Below, piece by piece: positions 19,805 to 27,025 of a DNA stretch of 35,368 nucleotides; the stretch's first letter is position 1; each line of letters begins with the position of its first letter. The stretch lies in the NCBI GenBank assembly GCA_002715545.1, contig PAZI01000027.1, positions 243,193-278,560 of the forward strand. The letters are read 5' to 3'. This DNA comes from Methanobacteriota archaeon. Lineage in GTDB: Archaea; Thermoplasmatota; Poseidoniia; Poseidoniales; SP79. A model generated the notes under the pieces. The model was given only the letters and a program-made list of their open reading frames with translations. It was not told the DNA's origin and searched no databases. Both the position numbers and the translations under genes were made by a program.

Positions 19805-19833
19805 ATTATACCACGTATAGAAGCAATTTGCAC
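19805..19833 (-). promoter_or_regulatory. Promoter GTGCAA-17-TATAAT
   Basis: GTGCAA (19833-19828), 17 bases, TGG-TATAAT (hexamer 19810-19805) on the minus strand. It heads about 21 genes down to 14754. Confidence 0.87.
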
Positions 19834-19842
19834 GAAATACAT

Positions 19843-19878
19843 AAAAAACTGCCAGGAAAGTTTGTTTTCCTGGCAGTT
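19843..19878 (-). terminator. Intrinsic terminator, 13-bp stem
   Basis: On the minus strand AACTGCCAGGAAA (19878-19866) pairs with 19859-19847 across a six-base loop and is followed by a TTTTTT run. It ends the 19992-20876 transcript just before the next promoter. Confidence 0.9.
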
Positions 19879-19991
19879 AAGCCTTCTTGCCAGAACGGAA
19901 AGTCAGCGTGGGGAAATTAGCCCCCTCCTCCGGAGGACCTATATAAAATATACAGGGAATGCCAAAAGTGTTTACAATTTTATCTCTAAAA

Positions 19992-20876
19992 CTATACGGT
20001 TTCTTCGTAATCGTAGCTGCAAGTCATATTAGCACTGTAGGACTCGACCATTTGCTGAGCCATTTCTAGAGCAGCAATCTGTTCTTCAAGCCGTGCAATA
20101 TTTTCCCTAGCTGCAGCGATCTTCTCATTAGCTTTCGCGCTATAGTCCTTGTTCATTTGCATTAAACCGACTGGACCTTCAAGGGCGTGACGAGAATATC
20201 GAACACCGTGGTTGCCAAACTCACGACCATCGCGATACCGTGGATTGCATTCAGATTTTTCAACTGCAGCAACTGCAGGCTTGAGAAAAAGTTCGTATTG
20301 ACTTTGAGCTGCAGCTTCGCTATCAGCGTGTACGTAAAGATCGCCGGTTGCGTATCCCAAACCAACTCTATAGTAAGCAGTTGTGACATTATCTTCTACC
20401 CATTTCTTGAGCTGGCGAATTCGTAAACCGATCCTGTTTGACCGGCGAGTACGGGTCGCTTGCTTGCTCCAGCCCATGAACCGTGTGAGCACCCATTGCT
20501 CTCCTTCAGAACGTTCTCCTTCGTAAGTTACGTCCATCAAACGCTCGATTGCGCGCTTGAAATCGCCACCATCGTAGATGCGATTCTTTTGGAACCATGC
20601 GTGAAGCTTCAAGACATCGTAACCATAAGCAACTGGGCAGAACCCGTGCTTTTCAACCGTACAGGTTTCGTAAACGCCAGCGGTTTTCTTATCTCCGCGA
20701 ATCTCGTTAGCGTTGAGCTGCGTTTCGTGTCGCTGGTAGTAGCCACCGTGCGAACCCTCGTAGTGATGAGCGCGAAGATTGGCTTGTGGACCGCGTGGAA
20801 AGCGTTCACTCAAATCAAAGAGCATAGCGAGTTTTGGGTTCTTGGCGAGTAATTCTTTGTACATTGAGAGCTTCAT
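19992..20876 (-). CDS. Unknown protein, 294 aa
   Basis: AAAGGAG precedes MKLSMYKELLAKNPKLAMLF. The N-terminal 100 residues are His/Gly/Tyr-rich (HHYEGSHGGYYQRHETQLNA) with two cysteines (ETCTVEKHGFCPVAYGYDVL). The middle is basic (KQATRTRRSNRIGLRIRQLK). The last 70 residues form a coiled coil (KANEKIAAARENIARLEEQI). It stands alone between its promoter and a strong terminator. No family recognised; a nucleic-acid or structural role is possible. Confidence 0.85.
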   Translation of the reverse strand: MKLSMYKELLAKNPKLAMLFDLSERFPRGPQANLRAHHYEGSHGGYYQRHETQLNANEIRGDKKTAGVYETCTVEKHGFCPVAYGYDVLKLHAWFQKNRIYDGGDFKRAIERLMDVTYEGERSEGEQWVLTRFMGWSKQATRTRRSNRIGLRIRQLKKWVEDNVTTAYYRVGLGYATGDLYVHADSEAAAQSQYELFLKPAVAAVEKSECNPRYRDGREFGNHGVRYSRHALEGPVGLMQMNKDYSAKANEKIAAARENIARLEEQIAALEMAQQMVESYSANMTCSYDYEETV

Positions 20877-20914
20877 GCTTTCTCCTTCATTTTGTGGGGA
20901 CCTTCCCCATTTCC

Positions 20915-21304
20915 TTATAGTTCTATTATACCAGGATTAGATGACGTTTGCACGACTTTCTGTGTTTTTATTGAATTAATCTTACGACCCATACCCTCCA
21001 TATTAAGCTCGGGCTGGGTTGCTGCGATTAACTCTCTTTCTCTATTGTGGGCGTTTTGTTTTCCGCGAATAATCTCAAGTACCTCTCGACGAAAACCATC
21101 GATACCCTGTTCACGAATTGCAACGCTTAAAAGATTTTGCCTATCATAATCCAGAGCATTTCTAACGTGGGCCTCCCAGCGGATTTTTGCTGAGCGCTTG
21201 AACGCTCGACCTCTGGCGAATGTGATACCAACATAGCGTTCACCATTGGGCGCGGTGAGTTGATAGATGACGTGGTTTCTGTCGTTTCTTCTTTTGCGTG
21301 CCAT
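20915..21304 (-). CDS. GIY-YIG-like nuclease, 129 aa
   Basis: The start MARKRRNDRNHVIYQLTAPN has GGAGCT before it. VIY (12-14) and YVG (24-26) in ERYVGITFARG give the GIY-YIG pair. RWEAHVRNAL fits the helix with the conserved Arg, and NRERELIAATQPELN fits the Glu-containing C-terminal motif. Such stand-alone nucleases are often homing endonucleases in phages. The 3' end contains the next gene's promoter. Confidence 0.8.
   Translation of the reverse strand: MARKRRNDRNHVIYQLTAPNGERYVGITFARGRAFKRSAKIRWEAHVRNALDYDRQNLLSVAIREQGIDGFRREVLEIIRGKQNAHNRERELIAATQPELNMEGMGRKINSIKTQKVVQTSSNPGIIEL
20925..20953 (-). promoter_or_regulatory. Promoter GTGCAA-17-TATAAT, inside the GIY-YIG gene end
   Basis: GTGCAA (20953-20948), 17 bases, TGG-TATAAT (hexamer 20930-20925) on the minus strand. 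It overlaps the last codons of the GIY-YIG gene and drives 19992-20876. Confidence 0.87.
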
Positions 21305-21332
21305 GTTAAGCTCCATTCCTACCTTATGATTA

Positions 21333-21361
21333 ATAATACCATATGTAGAGACGAATTGCAC
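21333..21361 (-). promoter_or_regulatory. Promoter GTGCAA-17-TATTAT
   Basis: GTGCAA (21361-21356), 17 bases, TGG-TATTAT (hexamer 21338-21333) on the minus strand. It drives the GIY-YIG gene. Confidence 0.85.
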
Positions 21362-21370
21362 GACTTTATA

Positions 21371-21544
21371 CTATAATATTAAGCTTTTTAAAAAAGATGC
21401 CGCCACGATTGATAGAGCCCACCAAGCGCCGACTCCTAAGACGACACCAATAAACACAATAGCAAGCACATGCTGGGCTTCATCGGCTGTTTCCATGGCT
21501 TTCACTATTGCGTTTACTAGTATAGCAAACATATCTAATGTCAT
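21371..21544 (-). CDS. 57-aa membrane peptide downstream of VWA gene
   Basis: ATG 21544 overlaps the VWA gene stop by four bases. MTLDMFAILVNAIVKAMETA is followed by DEAQHVLAIVFIGVVLGVGA and WWALSIVAAS, one or two transmembrane helices. It could anchor the MoxR/VWA machinery at the membrane, an inference from its place. Confidence 0.7.
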   Translation of the reverse strand: MTLDMFAILVNAIVKAMETADEAQHVLAIVFIGVVLGVGAWWALSIVAASFLKSLIL

Positions 21545-22872
21545 GCTGCTTTTCGCTCCTTCATCTTGACCTTAACTTCGTTGCTCATGAAGTCGGCAAT
21601 TGCGCCATCGGTGGTAACAACCCAGCCTCGCTTAAGGCGGGAGTGACCAGGATCAGGAGCGTATCCGTCAGTTAGAATAAGGTAGCCATCAAAGCGATGC
21701 TTATTCTTGTTAGCGTGCTCAGTTGGCGCCTTGAAGCAAGTACCACCACAACGGGTCCGGTGCGTCTCAGGAGTCTTACCTGAGCGCCACACTGTTTCAC
21801 TGCTCTCATCGACCTCGGTATCGAAGTGATAAGTAACAAACTCAGTGTTCTTAGCCAGATTACGAAGCTCTCCAAAGAGAAGACTAAGCTCGTCATTAGA
21901 TACCGAACCACTCTGATCGATGTATACCGCAATCGAAGAAGTGTATCCACGCTTGTGACCGCTATGGATTCCAGGGTACTTCTTGTTGAGTCGCATTCGA
22001 GAAGTGGACCTATTAGATCGTCGAGTCATACCAACGAACTGCTTAAGGATCATCTCCCAAGGAATCTCCTTACTGATAGCTTCACGAATCTTGCCGCGAG
22101 TCTCAGAGGAGACCGAACCCCACTGACCTTTCCTATCGCATTCCTTGACGGCCTCTTCAACAGCCTGTCGAATCTTTCCTTTGGCAATTTCTCGTTCTTC
22201 ATCAGTCATTTCTCCCCAGCCTTCATGATCATCCATGGAGCCTGGAAGCCCAGAGGCAGCGCCACCCTCTCCTTCTCCATCACCATCGACTGGCTTGGTC
22301 AAGGCATCCTTGGTTTCTTCATCTTCCATGAGACGTGCGAAGTACCACTCGCTGGCTTCACACTTAGGAAAAGATGCAATCTTAGCAGAAAGAACGTTAA
22401 ATCGATTAAGCTGCGCTTCAGTCATTTTCTCAAGCTGCTCTTCAGTTAGAGCCTCAAAGGCCTTTCCAGGAATCAAGCCACCTTCAGGAAGCTCATCTTC
22501 TGGAATAAGAGAATTAATGGCTAAATCAGCGCTATAGTTCCAAACAACATGGGGATCAAATCGTCGAGTAGTTGTGTGCTCAAAGACCAAGTGGTAACAT
22601 TCGTGCTTTAGAAGACCAAGAACCTGCTTAGGGGTTAAGCTAGCCAAGAACTTGGGGTTCCACCACATTTTAATATCGCCATCCCGGGCAAGTACACCAG
22701 CAGTTGGAATTGCGTCGGTACGCACCTTCGTAACCTTACGAAGAACCTTGCAAAAGAATGGCTCCTCAAGCTGAAGCTTGACCAAGAACTTATCAAGGTC
22801 AAAATTTTTGGCGGCAACATCGTCAGCGTGATTAACTGGGGCGATGTCAGTAGTTGTTCCTTTGTCAGCCAT
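21541..22872 (-). CDS. DUF2201-type metallopeptidase-like/VWA protein, 443 aa
   Basis: The N-terminal part has LLKHECYHLVFEH with HExxH at 90-94, the zinc-site pattern of the DUF2201 N-terminal domain. The C-terminal part is a von Willebrand A-like domain with MIDAS motif DQSGS (319-323) and LTDG (400-403). An acidic Gly-rich linker (DGDGEGEGGAASG) lies between. This domain pair is the usual partner of MoxR ATPases (here 12919-14004), together forming a chaperone or remodelling system. The promoter is at 22897-22925 and a membrane peptide gene is coupled downstream. Confidence 0.9.
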   Translation of the reverse strand: MADKGTTTDIAPVNHADDVAAKNFDLDKFLVKLQLEEPFFCKVLRKVTKVRTDAIPTAGVLARDGDIKMWWNPKFLASLTPKQVLGLLKHECYHLVFEHTTTRRFDPHVVWNYSADLAINSLIPEDELPEGGLIPGKAFEALTEEQLEKMTEAQLNRFNVLSAKIASFPKCEASEWYFARLMEDEETKDALTKPVDGDGEGEGGAASGLPGSMDDHEGWGEMTDEEREIAKGKIRQAVEEAVKECDRKGQWGSVSSETRGKIREAISKEIPWEMILKQFVGMTRRSNRSTSRMRLNKKYPGIHSGHKRGYTSSIAVYIDQSGSVSNDELSLLFGELRNLAKNTEFVTYHFDTEVDESSETVWRSGKTPETHRTRCGGTCFKAPTEHANKNKHRFDGYLILTDGYAPDPGHSRLKRGWVVTTDGAIADFMSNEVKVKMKERKAA

Positions 22873-22896
22873 GTGGCCTCCTTTCCATTATGATTA

Positions 22897-22925
22897 ATAA
22901 TACCATATCTGTCGGGTTTTTGCAC
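22897..22925 (-). promoter_or_regulatory. Promoter GTGCAA-17-TATTAT (VWA gene)
   Basis: GTGCAA (22925-22920), 17 bases, TGG-TATTAT (hexamer 22902-22897) on the minus strand. Confidence 0.85.
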
Positions 22926-22929
22926 GACT

Positions 22930-23028
22930 TTACTTAGAAACAATTAAAAAAAATACACCCAATGTAATAAAAAGCGTGAGAATTGTGCTTTGTCCAATGA
23001 CAGTCAAAACGTCAAGTAAACTATTCAT
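22930..23028 (-). CDS. 32-aa membrane peptide
   Basis: ATG 23028 overlaps the upstream stop by eight bases. MNSLLDVLTVIGQSTILTLF is followed by ITLGVFFLIVSK, essentially one transmembrane helix. It is the last gene before the VWA promoter. Confidence 0.6.
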   Translation of the reverse strand: MNSLLDVLTVIGQSTILTLFITLGVFFLIVSK

Positions 23029-23218
23029 TTTCAACTGGTTCAAGTTCACCTGCGATCAGCCATAATGTTCTATCATCTACATAGACTTCATAACTAATAT
23101 CTCTATTAGCAGGTGTTCTTGCAATAACACCTATCTTTCCATTAAATAATGTCGCCATTGAAATACCTGGTAGTGCCTTAATTCTTACTAAATCGCCTAC
23201 GTCGAACTTGTTCTTCAT
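23021..23218 (-). CDS. SH3/KOW-like small protein, 65 aa
   Basis: MKNKFDVGDLVRIKALPGIS opens it. GKIGVIARTPANRDISYEVY gives G-V-I and V-x-V strands, and LWLIAGELEPVENE closes it. The start overlaps the upstream relative by four bases. Confidence 0.85.
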   Translation of the reverse strand: MKNKFDVGDLVRIKALPGISMATLFNGKIGVIARTPANRDISYEVYVDDRTLWLIAGELEPVENE

Positions 23219-23394
23219 AGAATTTTCTCCATTTGACTTTTGTCAAAACATATTTCTTTACAAATGTCAGGCACCCAAATACAAAACCAATTATTATTGG
23301 GGTACTTCCGATTTATAATTATTCCAACAATGTTCATTTTTTTTAGACTGTTGGGATGAATTACTCGGATTAAGTCCCCAATTTCGAAAGTCAT
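23215..23394 (-). CDS. SH3/KOW-like small protein, 59 aa
   Basis: MTFEIGDLIRVIHPNSLKKM opens it, then NIVGIIINRKYPNNNWFCIW and a closing SQMEKIL. It has three cysteines, unusual for the family. Overlaps of four bases occur on both sides. Confidence 0.8.
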   Translation of the reverse strand: MTFEIGDLIRVIHPNSLKKMNIVGIIINRKYPNNNWFCIWVPDICKEICFDKSQMEKIL

Positions 23395-23672
23395 TTTTTC
23401 TTTGCCTCTCTTTTTGCCTTCGCCGCTTCTGCTTTTTCTTTCTTAGCTTGTTCACGTTTCTTCTTCGCATCCGCTCGAGCCATACCTACAGTGTAACATT
23501 TCTCATCATTACTATATCCATTCGGATTATTTAAACGATACACTCGCTGTTCAGCTAGTTCTTTCGAAACACTAGCAGAGTACATAACTGGTTTATCTTT
23601 AAATTTCCAATATTTCTTACAAAGGAATATTCCCCATCGACCGTCTGGAAGCTCTTTTACTTCCCACTTCAA
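23391..23672 (-). CDS. Unknown protein with Lys/Ala-rich tail, TTG start, 93 aa
   Basis: Starts at TTG 23672, sharing TTGA with the upstream stop. Residues 1-40 look beta-rich (WEVKELPDGRWGIFLCKKYW). Residues 65-93 are a charged helix of Lys, Ala, Glu and Arg (DAKKKREQAKKEKAEAAKAK), resembling nucleic-acid-binding tails. No family recognised. Confidence 0.72.
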   Translation of the reverse strand: MKWEVKELPDGRWGIFLCKKYWKFKDKPVMYSASVSKELAEQRVYRLNNPNGYSNDEKCYTVGMARADAKKKREQAKKEKAEAAKAKREAKKK

Positions 23673-23842
23673 TCGATTGCTCTAATACTTGTAATTTTTT
23701 TAGTATGACAACTGGTCGCGACCATCATATATGCATCCCTAACAGCTTCCGGAAAAGAAATTCTTTCAACCAACTTCTTCTCTTTACCTTCAGGCCCGCT
23801 AATAATAATCTCGAAAGTCTTATAATGATTTTTTTTAGTCAT
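23669..23842 (-). CDS. Unknown small protein, 57 aa
   Basis: ATG 23842 lies in the end of the upstream gene. MTKKNHYKTFEIIISGPEGK, then VERISFPEAVRDAYMMVATS and a basic end (HTKKITSIRAID), suggest strand-turn-strand-helix. It overlaps both neighbours. No family recognised. Confidence 0.65.
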   Translation of the reverse strand: MTKKNHYKTFEIIISGPEGKEKKLVERISFPEAVRDAYMMVATSCHTKKITSIRAID

Positions 23843-24095
23843 TATTTACCTCTTCTACATCTTCTTTTAGAACAAGAGCTTTTTCGCCATTATCATTTTT
23901 GACCTCGATGAATCCAGGCTTGGGGCCTTTTACTCCACGGACTTTTAGCACTTCATAAATCTTTCCAACCTTCAAGGTTGTTTGATAAAAATCATCGCCC
24001 CTAACACCAAAACCCCAATAAAAATTATTATTGATCATCCAGGATTCTCTATCTGGTTGCTCTTTAGTAATCTTAACCTTACTTCCTTTTTTCAT
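23835..24095 (-). CDS. SH3/KOW-like small protein, 86 aa
   Basis: MKKGSKVKITKEQPDRESWM opens it; TLKVGKIYEVLKVRGVKGPK and FIEVKNDNGEKALVLKEDVE give further strands. GGAGGGAAAGA precedes the ATG inside the upstream membrane-peptide gene. The KVKITKEQ run resembles the leader array but is internal to the fold, so it is likely chance. Confidence 0.8.
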   Translation of the reverse strand: MKKGSKVKITKEQPDRESWMINNNFYWGFGVRGDDFYQTTLKVGKIYEVLKVRGVKGPKPGFIEVKNDNGEKALVLKEDVEEVNND

Positions 24096-24177
24096 TCTTT
24101 CCCTCCATTCTCATACACATGGGTAAAACAAACAATACCGTTACAACTGCAGCGATAATCATTGAGCTATATTCCAT
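24079..24177 (-). CDS. 32-aa membrane peptide
   Basis: MEYSSMIIAAVVTVLFVLPM and a basic tail (CMRMEGKNEKRK) make one transmembrane helix with a likely cytoplasmic C-terminus. The stop overlaps the next start by 17 bases. Confidence 0.6.
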   Translation of the reverse strand: MEYSSMIIAAVVTVLFVLPMCMRMEGKNEKRK

Positions 24178-24179
24178 AA

Positions 24180-24884
24180 TTAAATCTCAATAGTCATATT
24201 ACCATTTTCAGTAGAGAACTCTACACTCCAACCACCCAGTCCGTTAACTCCATTTTCATTAGCTAATAGACACCCTGCGGTTGATGTCAAAGTTGCTGTC
24301 ACTGTTGTGTTACCTCTCTTATGATCATATTGCTCAGTGCTACATTCAATATAGTCGTAATAATCATAAAAGTTTTCTACGATCTTTTCCGTACAATAGC
24401 TTTCGAAATCAAAATCTCCACGCTCATAATCTTCTAGGTGATCTTGATCTCTCATATCTTCGATCAAATCTTCTTGAAACTTAATACCCGATCGAGCTGC
24501 GTCTACCAAGGCTTCAACAGTCCCAGTTTCTGCCACCGCTGTTTCTTCTGCTTCCCCTGTATAATGAATAACGTCAACATCATCTTCATATGTTAAGCTG
24601 ACGGTGGTTTCAGGATTTACACCAAGCTTATCGAAAGCATCAGATAGCTTTTGGTATCGACTAACCGCGGTTGATACTAGCTCAAGCTCTTCAAATGAAC
24701 AAGGTGTACCACTTCGGTATGGGCTTAGCCAAATCCTGGCGCCGACCCCCTGCTCAACTGTAATTTCGTATATCGTACCCTCGGCATCTGTTCCGATATC
24801 TCCCTTATGAGTTACCTTTGCGCCCTCCTTAAATGGCTTAGCTGCTTCAATCTTTGCGAATACTGCTTTATAATCTCTAGACAT
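24180..24884 (-). CDS. SH3-like domain plus acidic C-terminal region, 234 aa
   Basis: Residues 15-70 (PFKEGAKVTHKGDIGTDAEG, IYEITV, RIWLSP, FEELELV) are an SH3-like unit with G-A-K-V and the closing E-L-V. The rest is very acidic and Tyr-rich (FYDYYDYIECSTEQYDHKRG) and ends in beta-like strands (GGWSVEFSTENGNMTIEI). It is the longest protein carrying this domain. The start overlaps the upstream stop by one base. Function unknown. Confidence 0.8.
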   Translation of the reverse strand: MSRDYKAVFAKIEAAKPFKEGAKVTHKGDIGTDAEGTIYEITVEQGVGARIWLSPYRSGTPCSFEELELVSTAVSRYQKLSDAFDKLGVNPETTVSLTYEDDVDVIHYTGEAEETAVAETGTVEALVDAARSGIKFQEDLIEDMRDQDHLEDYERGDFDFESYCTEKIVENFYDYYDYIECSTEQYDHKRGNTTVTATLTSTAGCLLANENGVNGLGGWSVEFSTENGNMTIEI

Positions 24885-25099
24885 TATCTTAACCCTTGCT
24901 TTCGTTGTCGCCTCTTTGGCTCTTTAAAATCTTTCCACTCTTTGTAGTACTCTTTAGTCTCTTCAATGATCTCATCATACTCCTGTCGGGTAATATCCCC
25001 TCTATTCATTCTAATCTTTAATAAAGATTTTTCAGTCTTAAGCGCTTGCCCCTTTTTACGAAGCATACTGTCAATTAATGTCTCTTTGGTCCAAGCCAT
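24884..25099 (-). CDS. Small charged helical protein, 71 aa
   Basis: AAGGAGAAAATA precedes the ATG. MAWTKETLIDSMLRKKGQAL and EEIIEETKEYYKEWKDFKEP-type sequence form two charged helices, ending in a basic KRRQRKQGLR tail. It overlaps the SH3-like gene upstream by 29 bases. No family recognised. Confidence 0.72.
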   Translation of the reverse strand: MAWTKETLIDSMLRKKGQALKTEKSLLKIRMNRGDITRQEYDEIIEETKEYYKEWKDFKEPKRRQRKQGLR

Positions 25100-25325
25100 T
25101 ATTTTCTCCTTGATAAGCTAGCAAGTCCTTTTTGCCAGCCTTTTCTACAAAAACAGGTCTAACTTTCAAAACTTCACCATGATGAAGGATGCGAGTAGTA
25201 CCCATTAGTTTATCATGTTCTATAAGAACGCCAATATGGTTCTTTGGTGTTAGTGGCCAATTTTTACTATTACGAGTATCAACTTCTTCCCATTTTGCAA
25301 ATCTAACAACATCACCTACCATCAT
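25071..25325 (-). CDS. SH3/KOW-like small protein, 84 aa
   Basis: MMVGDVVRFAKWEEVDTRNS opens it. HIGVLIEHDKLMGTTRILHH and VLKVRPVFVEKAG follow, with an extended polar tail. The ATG overlaps the SET gene stop by four bases. Confidence 0.82.
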   Translation of the reverse strand: MMVGDVVRFAKWEEVDTRNSKNWPLTPKNHIGVLIEHDKLMGTTRILHHGEVLKVRPVFVEKAGKKDLLAYQGENNGLDQRDIN

Positions 25326-25804
25326 GAGTTAACTTTTCGAAACTCGTTAGAGTCTATAACTCCCTCATAATCGAAAGTGCCACCATCAGTAAAAAATAAA
25401 TCACCTTTTTTTGGGGCATAATGGTGAAAAATTTCTTCACCCGGCTGAATATCTTTTAAAGCTATAAATTCTATTCTAGGATGGTTTTTATCAAAGACTC
25501 TTCTATGCTTGGAGTTCGGTTCGTTAGAATGATTATAGATCGTTCCATAGCCTAAACACAATGCATGACTGGATTTCTCCCAAACAAAAACATGATCAGA
25601 CAATAAGTGTCCAGCTTGGTGTAGCCTCATATAGTCATTCAATAAGTCCATATGCCAAACTAAAACTGGGGCGCTTTCAAATATCTCATACTTTTTTATA
25701 AACTCAGTAGCGAATACTCCCAGCCCCTCTTTGTCAACAGTCGATTCTTTAACTTCTATTTTCTTTGAAAACCATTTGCCATTCTTTAATTTTTGTTTAA
25801 ACAT
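25322..25804 (-). CDS. SET-domain protein, 160 aa
   Basis: A compact SET lysine-methyltransferase-like domain fills the protein. GLGVFA (27-32) fits the N-terminal SET motif that binds S-adenosylmethionine. NHSNEPN (91-97) fits the conserved N-H-S/C-x-x-P-N motif. GEEIFHHY (122-129) fits the G-E-E-L-x-x-x-Y motif with the catalytic Tyr. There are no extra domains and no post-SET cysteines. The start ATG 25804 is chosen; a TTG at 25810 is possible. The target may be a phage or host protein. Its own promoter is at 25835-25863. Confidence 0.88.
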   Translation of the reverse strand: MFKQKLKNGKWFSKKIEVKESTVDKEGLGVFATEFIKKYEIFESAPVLVWHMDLLNDYMRLHQAGHLLSDHVFVWEKSSHALCLGYGTIYNHSNEPNSKHRRVFDKNHPRIEFIALKDIQPGEEIFHHYAPKKGDLFFTDGGTFDYEGVIDSNEFRKVNS

Positions 25805-25834
25805 ATCCAATCCACTAAAATTAATTTACATTAT

Positions 25835-25863
25835 ATTATAGCACACAGACTAAGTTTTTTCAT
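25835..25863 (-). promoter_or_regulatory. Promoter variant ATGAAA-17-TATAAT
   Basis: ATGAAA (25863-25858), 17 bases, TGC-TATAAT (hexamer 25840-25835) on the minus strand, upstream of the SET gene and overlapping the end of the previous gene. The -35 differs from GTGCAA at two positions. Confidence 0.65.
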
Positions 25864-26047
25864 CCAACATTAGTTCGAAATGTAATTCTGCCCATTCTTT
25901 TCCATGAGTAGAAATCTTATTAGTCATCGGCCAAAATACTTGGACTTGACCCCATTTTTGTATTTCGGTTACAATACCCACTTCACTACCGACTAACCTA
26001 ACTAAATCTCCCTCTTTGAGAAGCTGATAATTTTCTATTTTATTCAT
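25850..26047 (-). CDS. SH3/KOW-like small protein, 65 aa
   Basis: MNKIENYQLLKEGDLVRLVG opens it, then VGIVTEIQKWGQVQVFWPMT and HFELMLDEKT. The ATG at 26047 overlaps the upstream stop by eight bases. A TTG nine bases earlier is less likely. Confidence 0.84.
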   Translation of the reverse strand: MNKIENYQLLKEGDLVRLVGSEVGIVTEIQKWGQVQVFWPMTNKISTHGKEWAELHFELMLDEKT

Positions 26048-26246
26048 CTGGGACAACTTTAAGATAGGTCATGTGCTCTCTAGTCATATCTCCGTTAGCC
26101 CAAAGGATATATGCGTGACCTTTGTCAAAGTAACCACCGCGAGGCTCTTGAGATGCTACAACTATACCCGGGTTTCTGTCCCTATAGTCTTTCTCCCACG
26201 TTCTCATAATCGTATAAAAATTAACAATGTCACCTTTTTTAACCAT
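26040..26246 (-). CDS. SH3/KOW-like small protein, 68 aa
   Basis: The start is MVKKGDIVNFYTIMRTWEKD, whose ATG shares one base with the upstream TAA and has AAGGAA before it; a longer frame upstream is in the 56-aa gene. NPGIVVASQEP, HAYILWANGDMTREH and YLKVVPDE complete the strands. Confidence 0.84.
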   Translation of the reverse strand: MVKKGDIVNFYTIMRTWEKDYRDRNPGIVVASQEPRGGYFDKGHAYILWANGDMTREHMTYLKVVPDE

Positions 26247-26416
26247 TAAGAATTCCTTACCATTTCTAATTGAGACTTTTTTAAAGCCCAAGTATTTCCC
26301 GTTTTAGTTTTAACGATTACTCGATCTGATTCATAAAAAGCTAAGACGATTCCTTGGACTTCACAAGGGAAACCGTTATAAGGTTCCACAACTTTTACCT
26401 TATCACCAATCTTCAT
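26246..26416 (-). CDS. SH3/KOW-like small protein, 56 aa
   Basis: MKIGDKVKVVEPYNGFPCEV opens it; QGIVLAFYESDRVIVKTKTG and KSQLEMVRNS complete it. The ATG overlaps the upstream gene end by four bases. Confidence 0.82.
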   Translation of the reverse strand: MKIGDKVKVVEPYNGFPCEVQGIVLAFYESDRVIVKTKTGNTWALKKSQLEMVRNS

Positions 26417-26613
26417 TGTTCAATCTCTCCCCAGGCATAACTCATAACTGTATCGGAGCATTCTTTTAATGCTATTTTTAATCGCGATTCTTCCATAATA
26501 TCACATGAGATTTTAGGATTAGTTTTTTTGACTGCAAGACTTATACAAGAATTTGCAGCCACTCCCAACATTATTCCCAAAAATATAAGGACTACAGCAT
26601 CTCCAATTTTCAT
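26413..26613 (-). CDS. Membrane protein starting with the MKIGD cassette, 66 aa
   Basis: MKIGDAVVLIFLGIMLGVAA begins with the opening of the SH3-like family but continues directly as a transmembrane helix. The rest (KTNPKISCDIMEESRLKIAL, DTVMSYAWGEIEQ) is a polar, helical domain with Cys residues, unlike the SH3 proteins. The start overlaps the upstream stop by four bases. It suggests the MKIGD start is reused as an initiation cassette. Confidence 0.8.
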   Translation of the reverse strand: MKIGDAVVLIFLGIMLGVAANSCISLAVKKTNPKISCDIMEESRLKIALKECSDTVMSYAWGEIEQ

Positions 26614-26837
26614 TTATTCGGCCCCGCTTCGCTAACTATACTCACTAAATCTAGCTCAGACTCATCAAAAGATTCTACTTTCCCGTTAGACCAGAGCACC
26701 TTAACATCGATACCAAAGTTTCTGTCTGGAGCTCCTCTATCAACCCATTGGTTGATTTCTAAGATAATCCCGCTTTGACCTCTATATTCATTAAATGAAT
26801 CAGGCCAAGTATATTTTACTATATCTCCAACCTTCAC
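26610..26837 (-). CDS. SH3/KOW-like small protein, 75 aa
   Basis: One of the clearest members: MKVGDIVKYTWPDSFNEYRG, SGIILEINQWVD, GIDVKVLWSNGKVESF and ELDLVSIVSEAGPNK. The V-x-W-S-N-G-K-V-E turn is the family's strongest motif. Confidence 0.87.
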   Translation of the reverse strand: MKVGDIVKYTWPDSFNEYRGQSGIILEINQWVDRGAPDRNFGIDVKVLWSNGKVESFDESELDLVSIVSEAGPNK

Positions 26838-27025
26838 TTTAATTCCTTAAGACTTGACTTGAGAAAACTCCGGATCTTTCCCAAAGATGGAAAGAGAACT
26901 TTGACAGCATTCTCAGCTTCTTCGATAACTAGACCTGGTTCATCAACTGGAAACTCTCGAGCCATTGCCCGACGTCGTGAAGCGCCAGTTACAAACTTGA
27001 CTTTTACTAAATCACCCTTCTTCAT
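26834..27025 (-). CDS. SH3/KOW-like small protein, 63 aa
   Basis: MKKGDLVKVKFVTGASRRRA opens it, then PGLVIEEAENAVKVLFPSLG and SSLKELK. It is more basic than most relatives. Its first 14 bases are dual-coded with the previous gene. Confidence 0.85.
   Translation of the reverse strand: MKKGDLVKVKFVTGASRRRAMAREFPVDEPGLVIEEAENAVKVLFPSLGKIRSFLKSSLKELK

Noticed and set aside
20187..20852. Plus-strand open frames opposite the 294-aa gene
   Set aside because: Antisense shadows; the minus-strand gene has a promoter, ribosome site and terminator.
23835..24095. KVKITKEQ in an SH3-like protein as a member of the leader family
   Set aside because: It is internal, lacks the R-R-I-I-R-E-E helix, and fits the first strand of the SH3-like fold.
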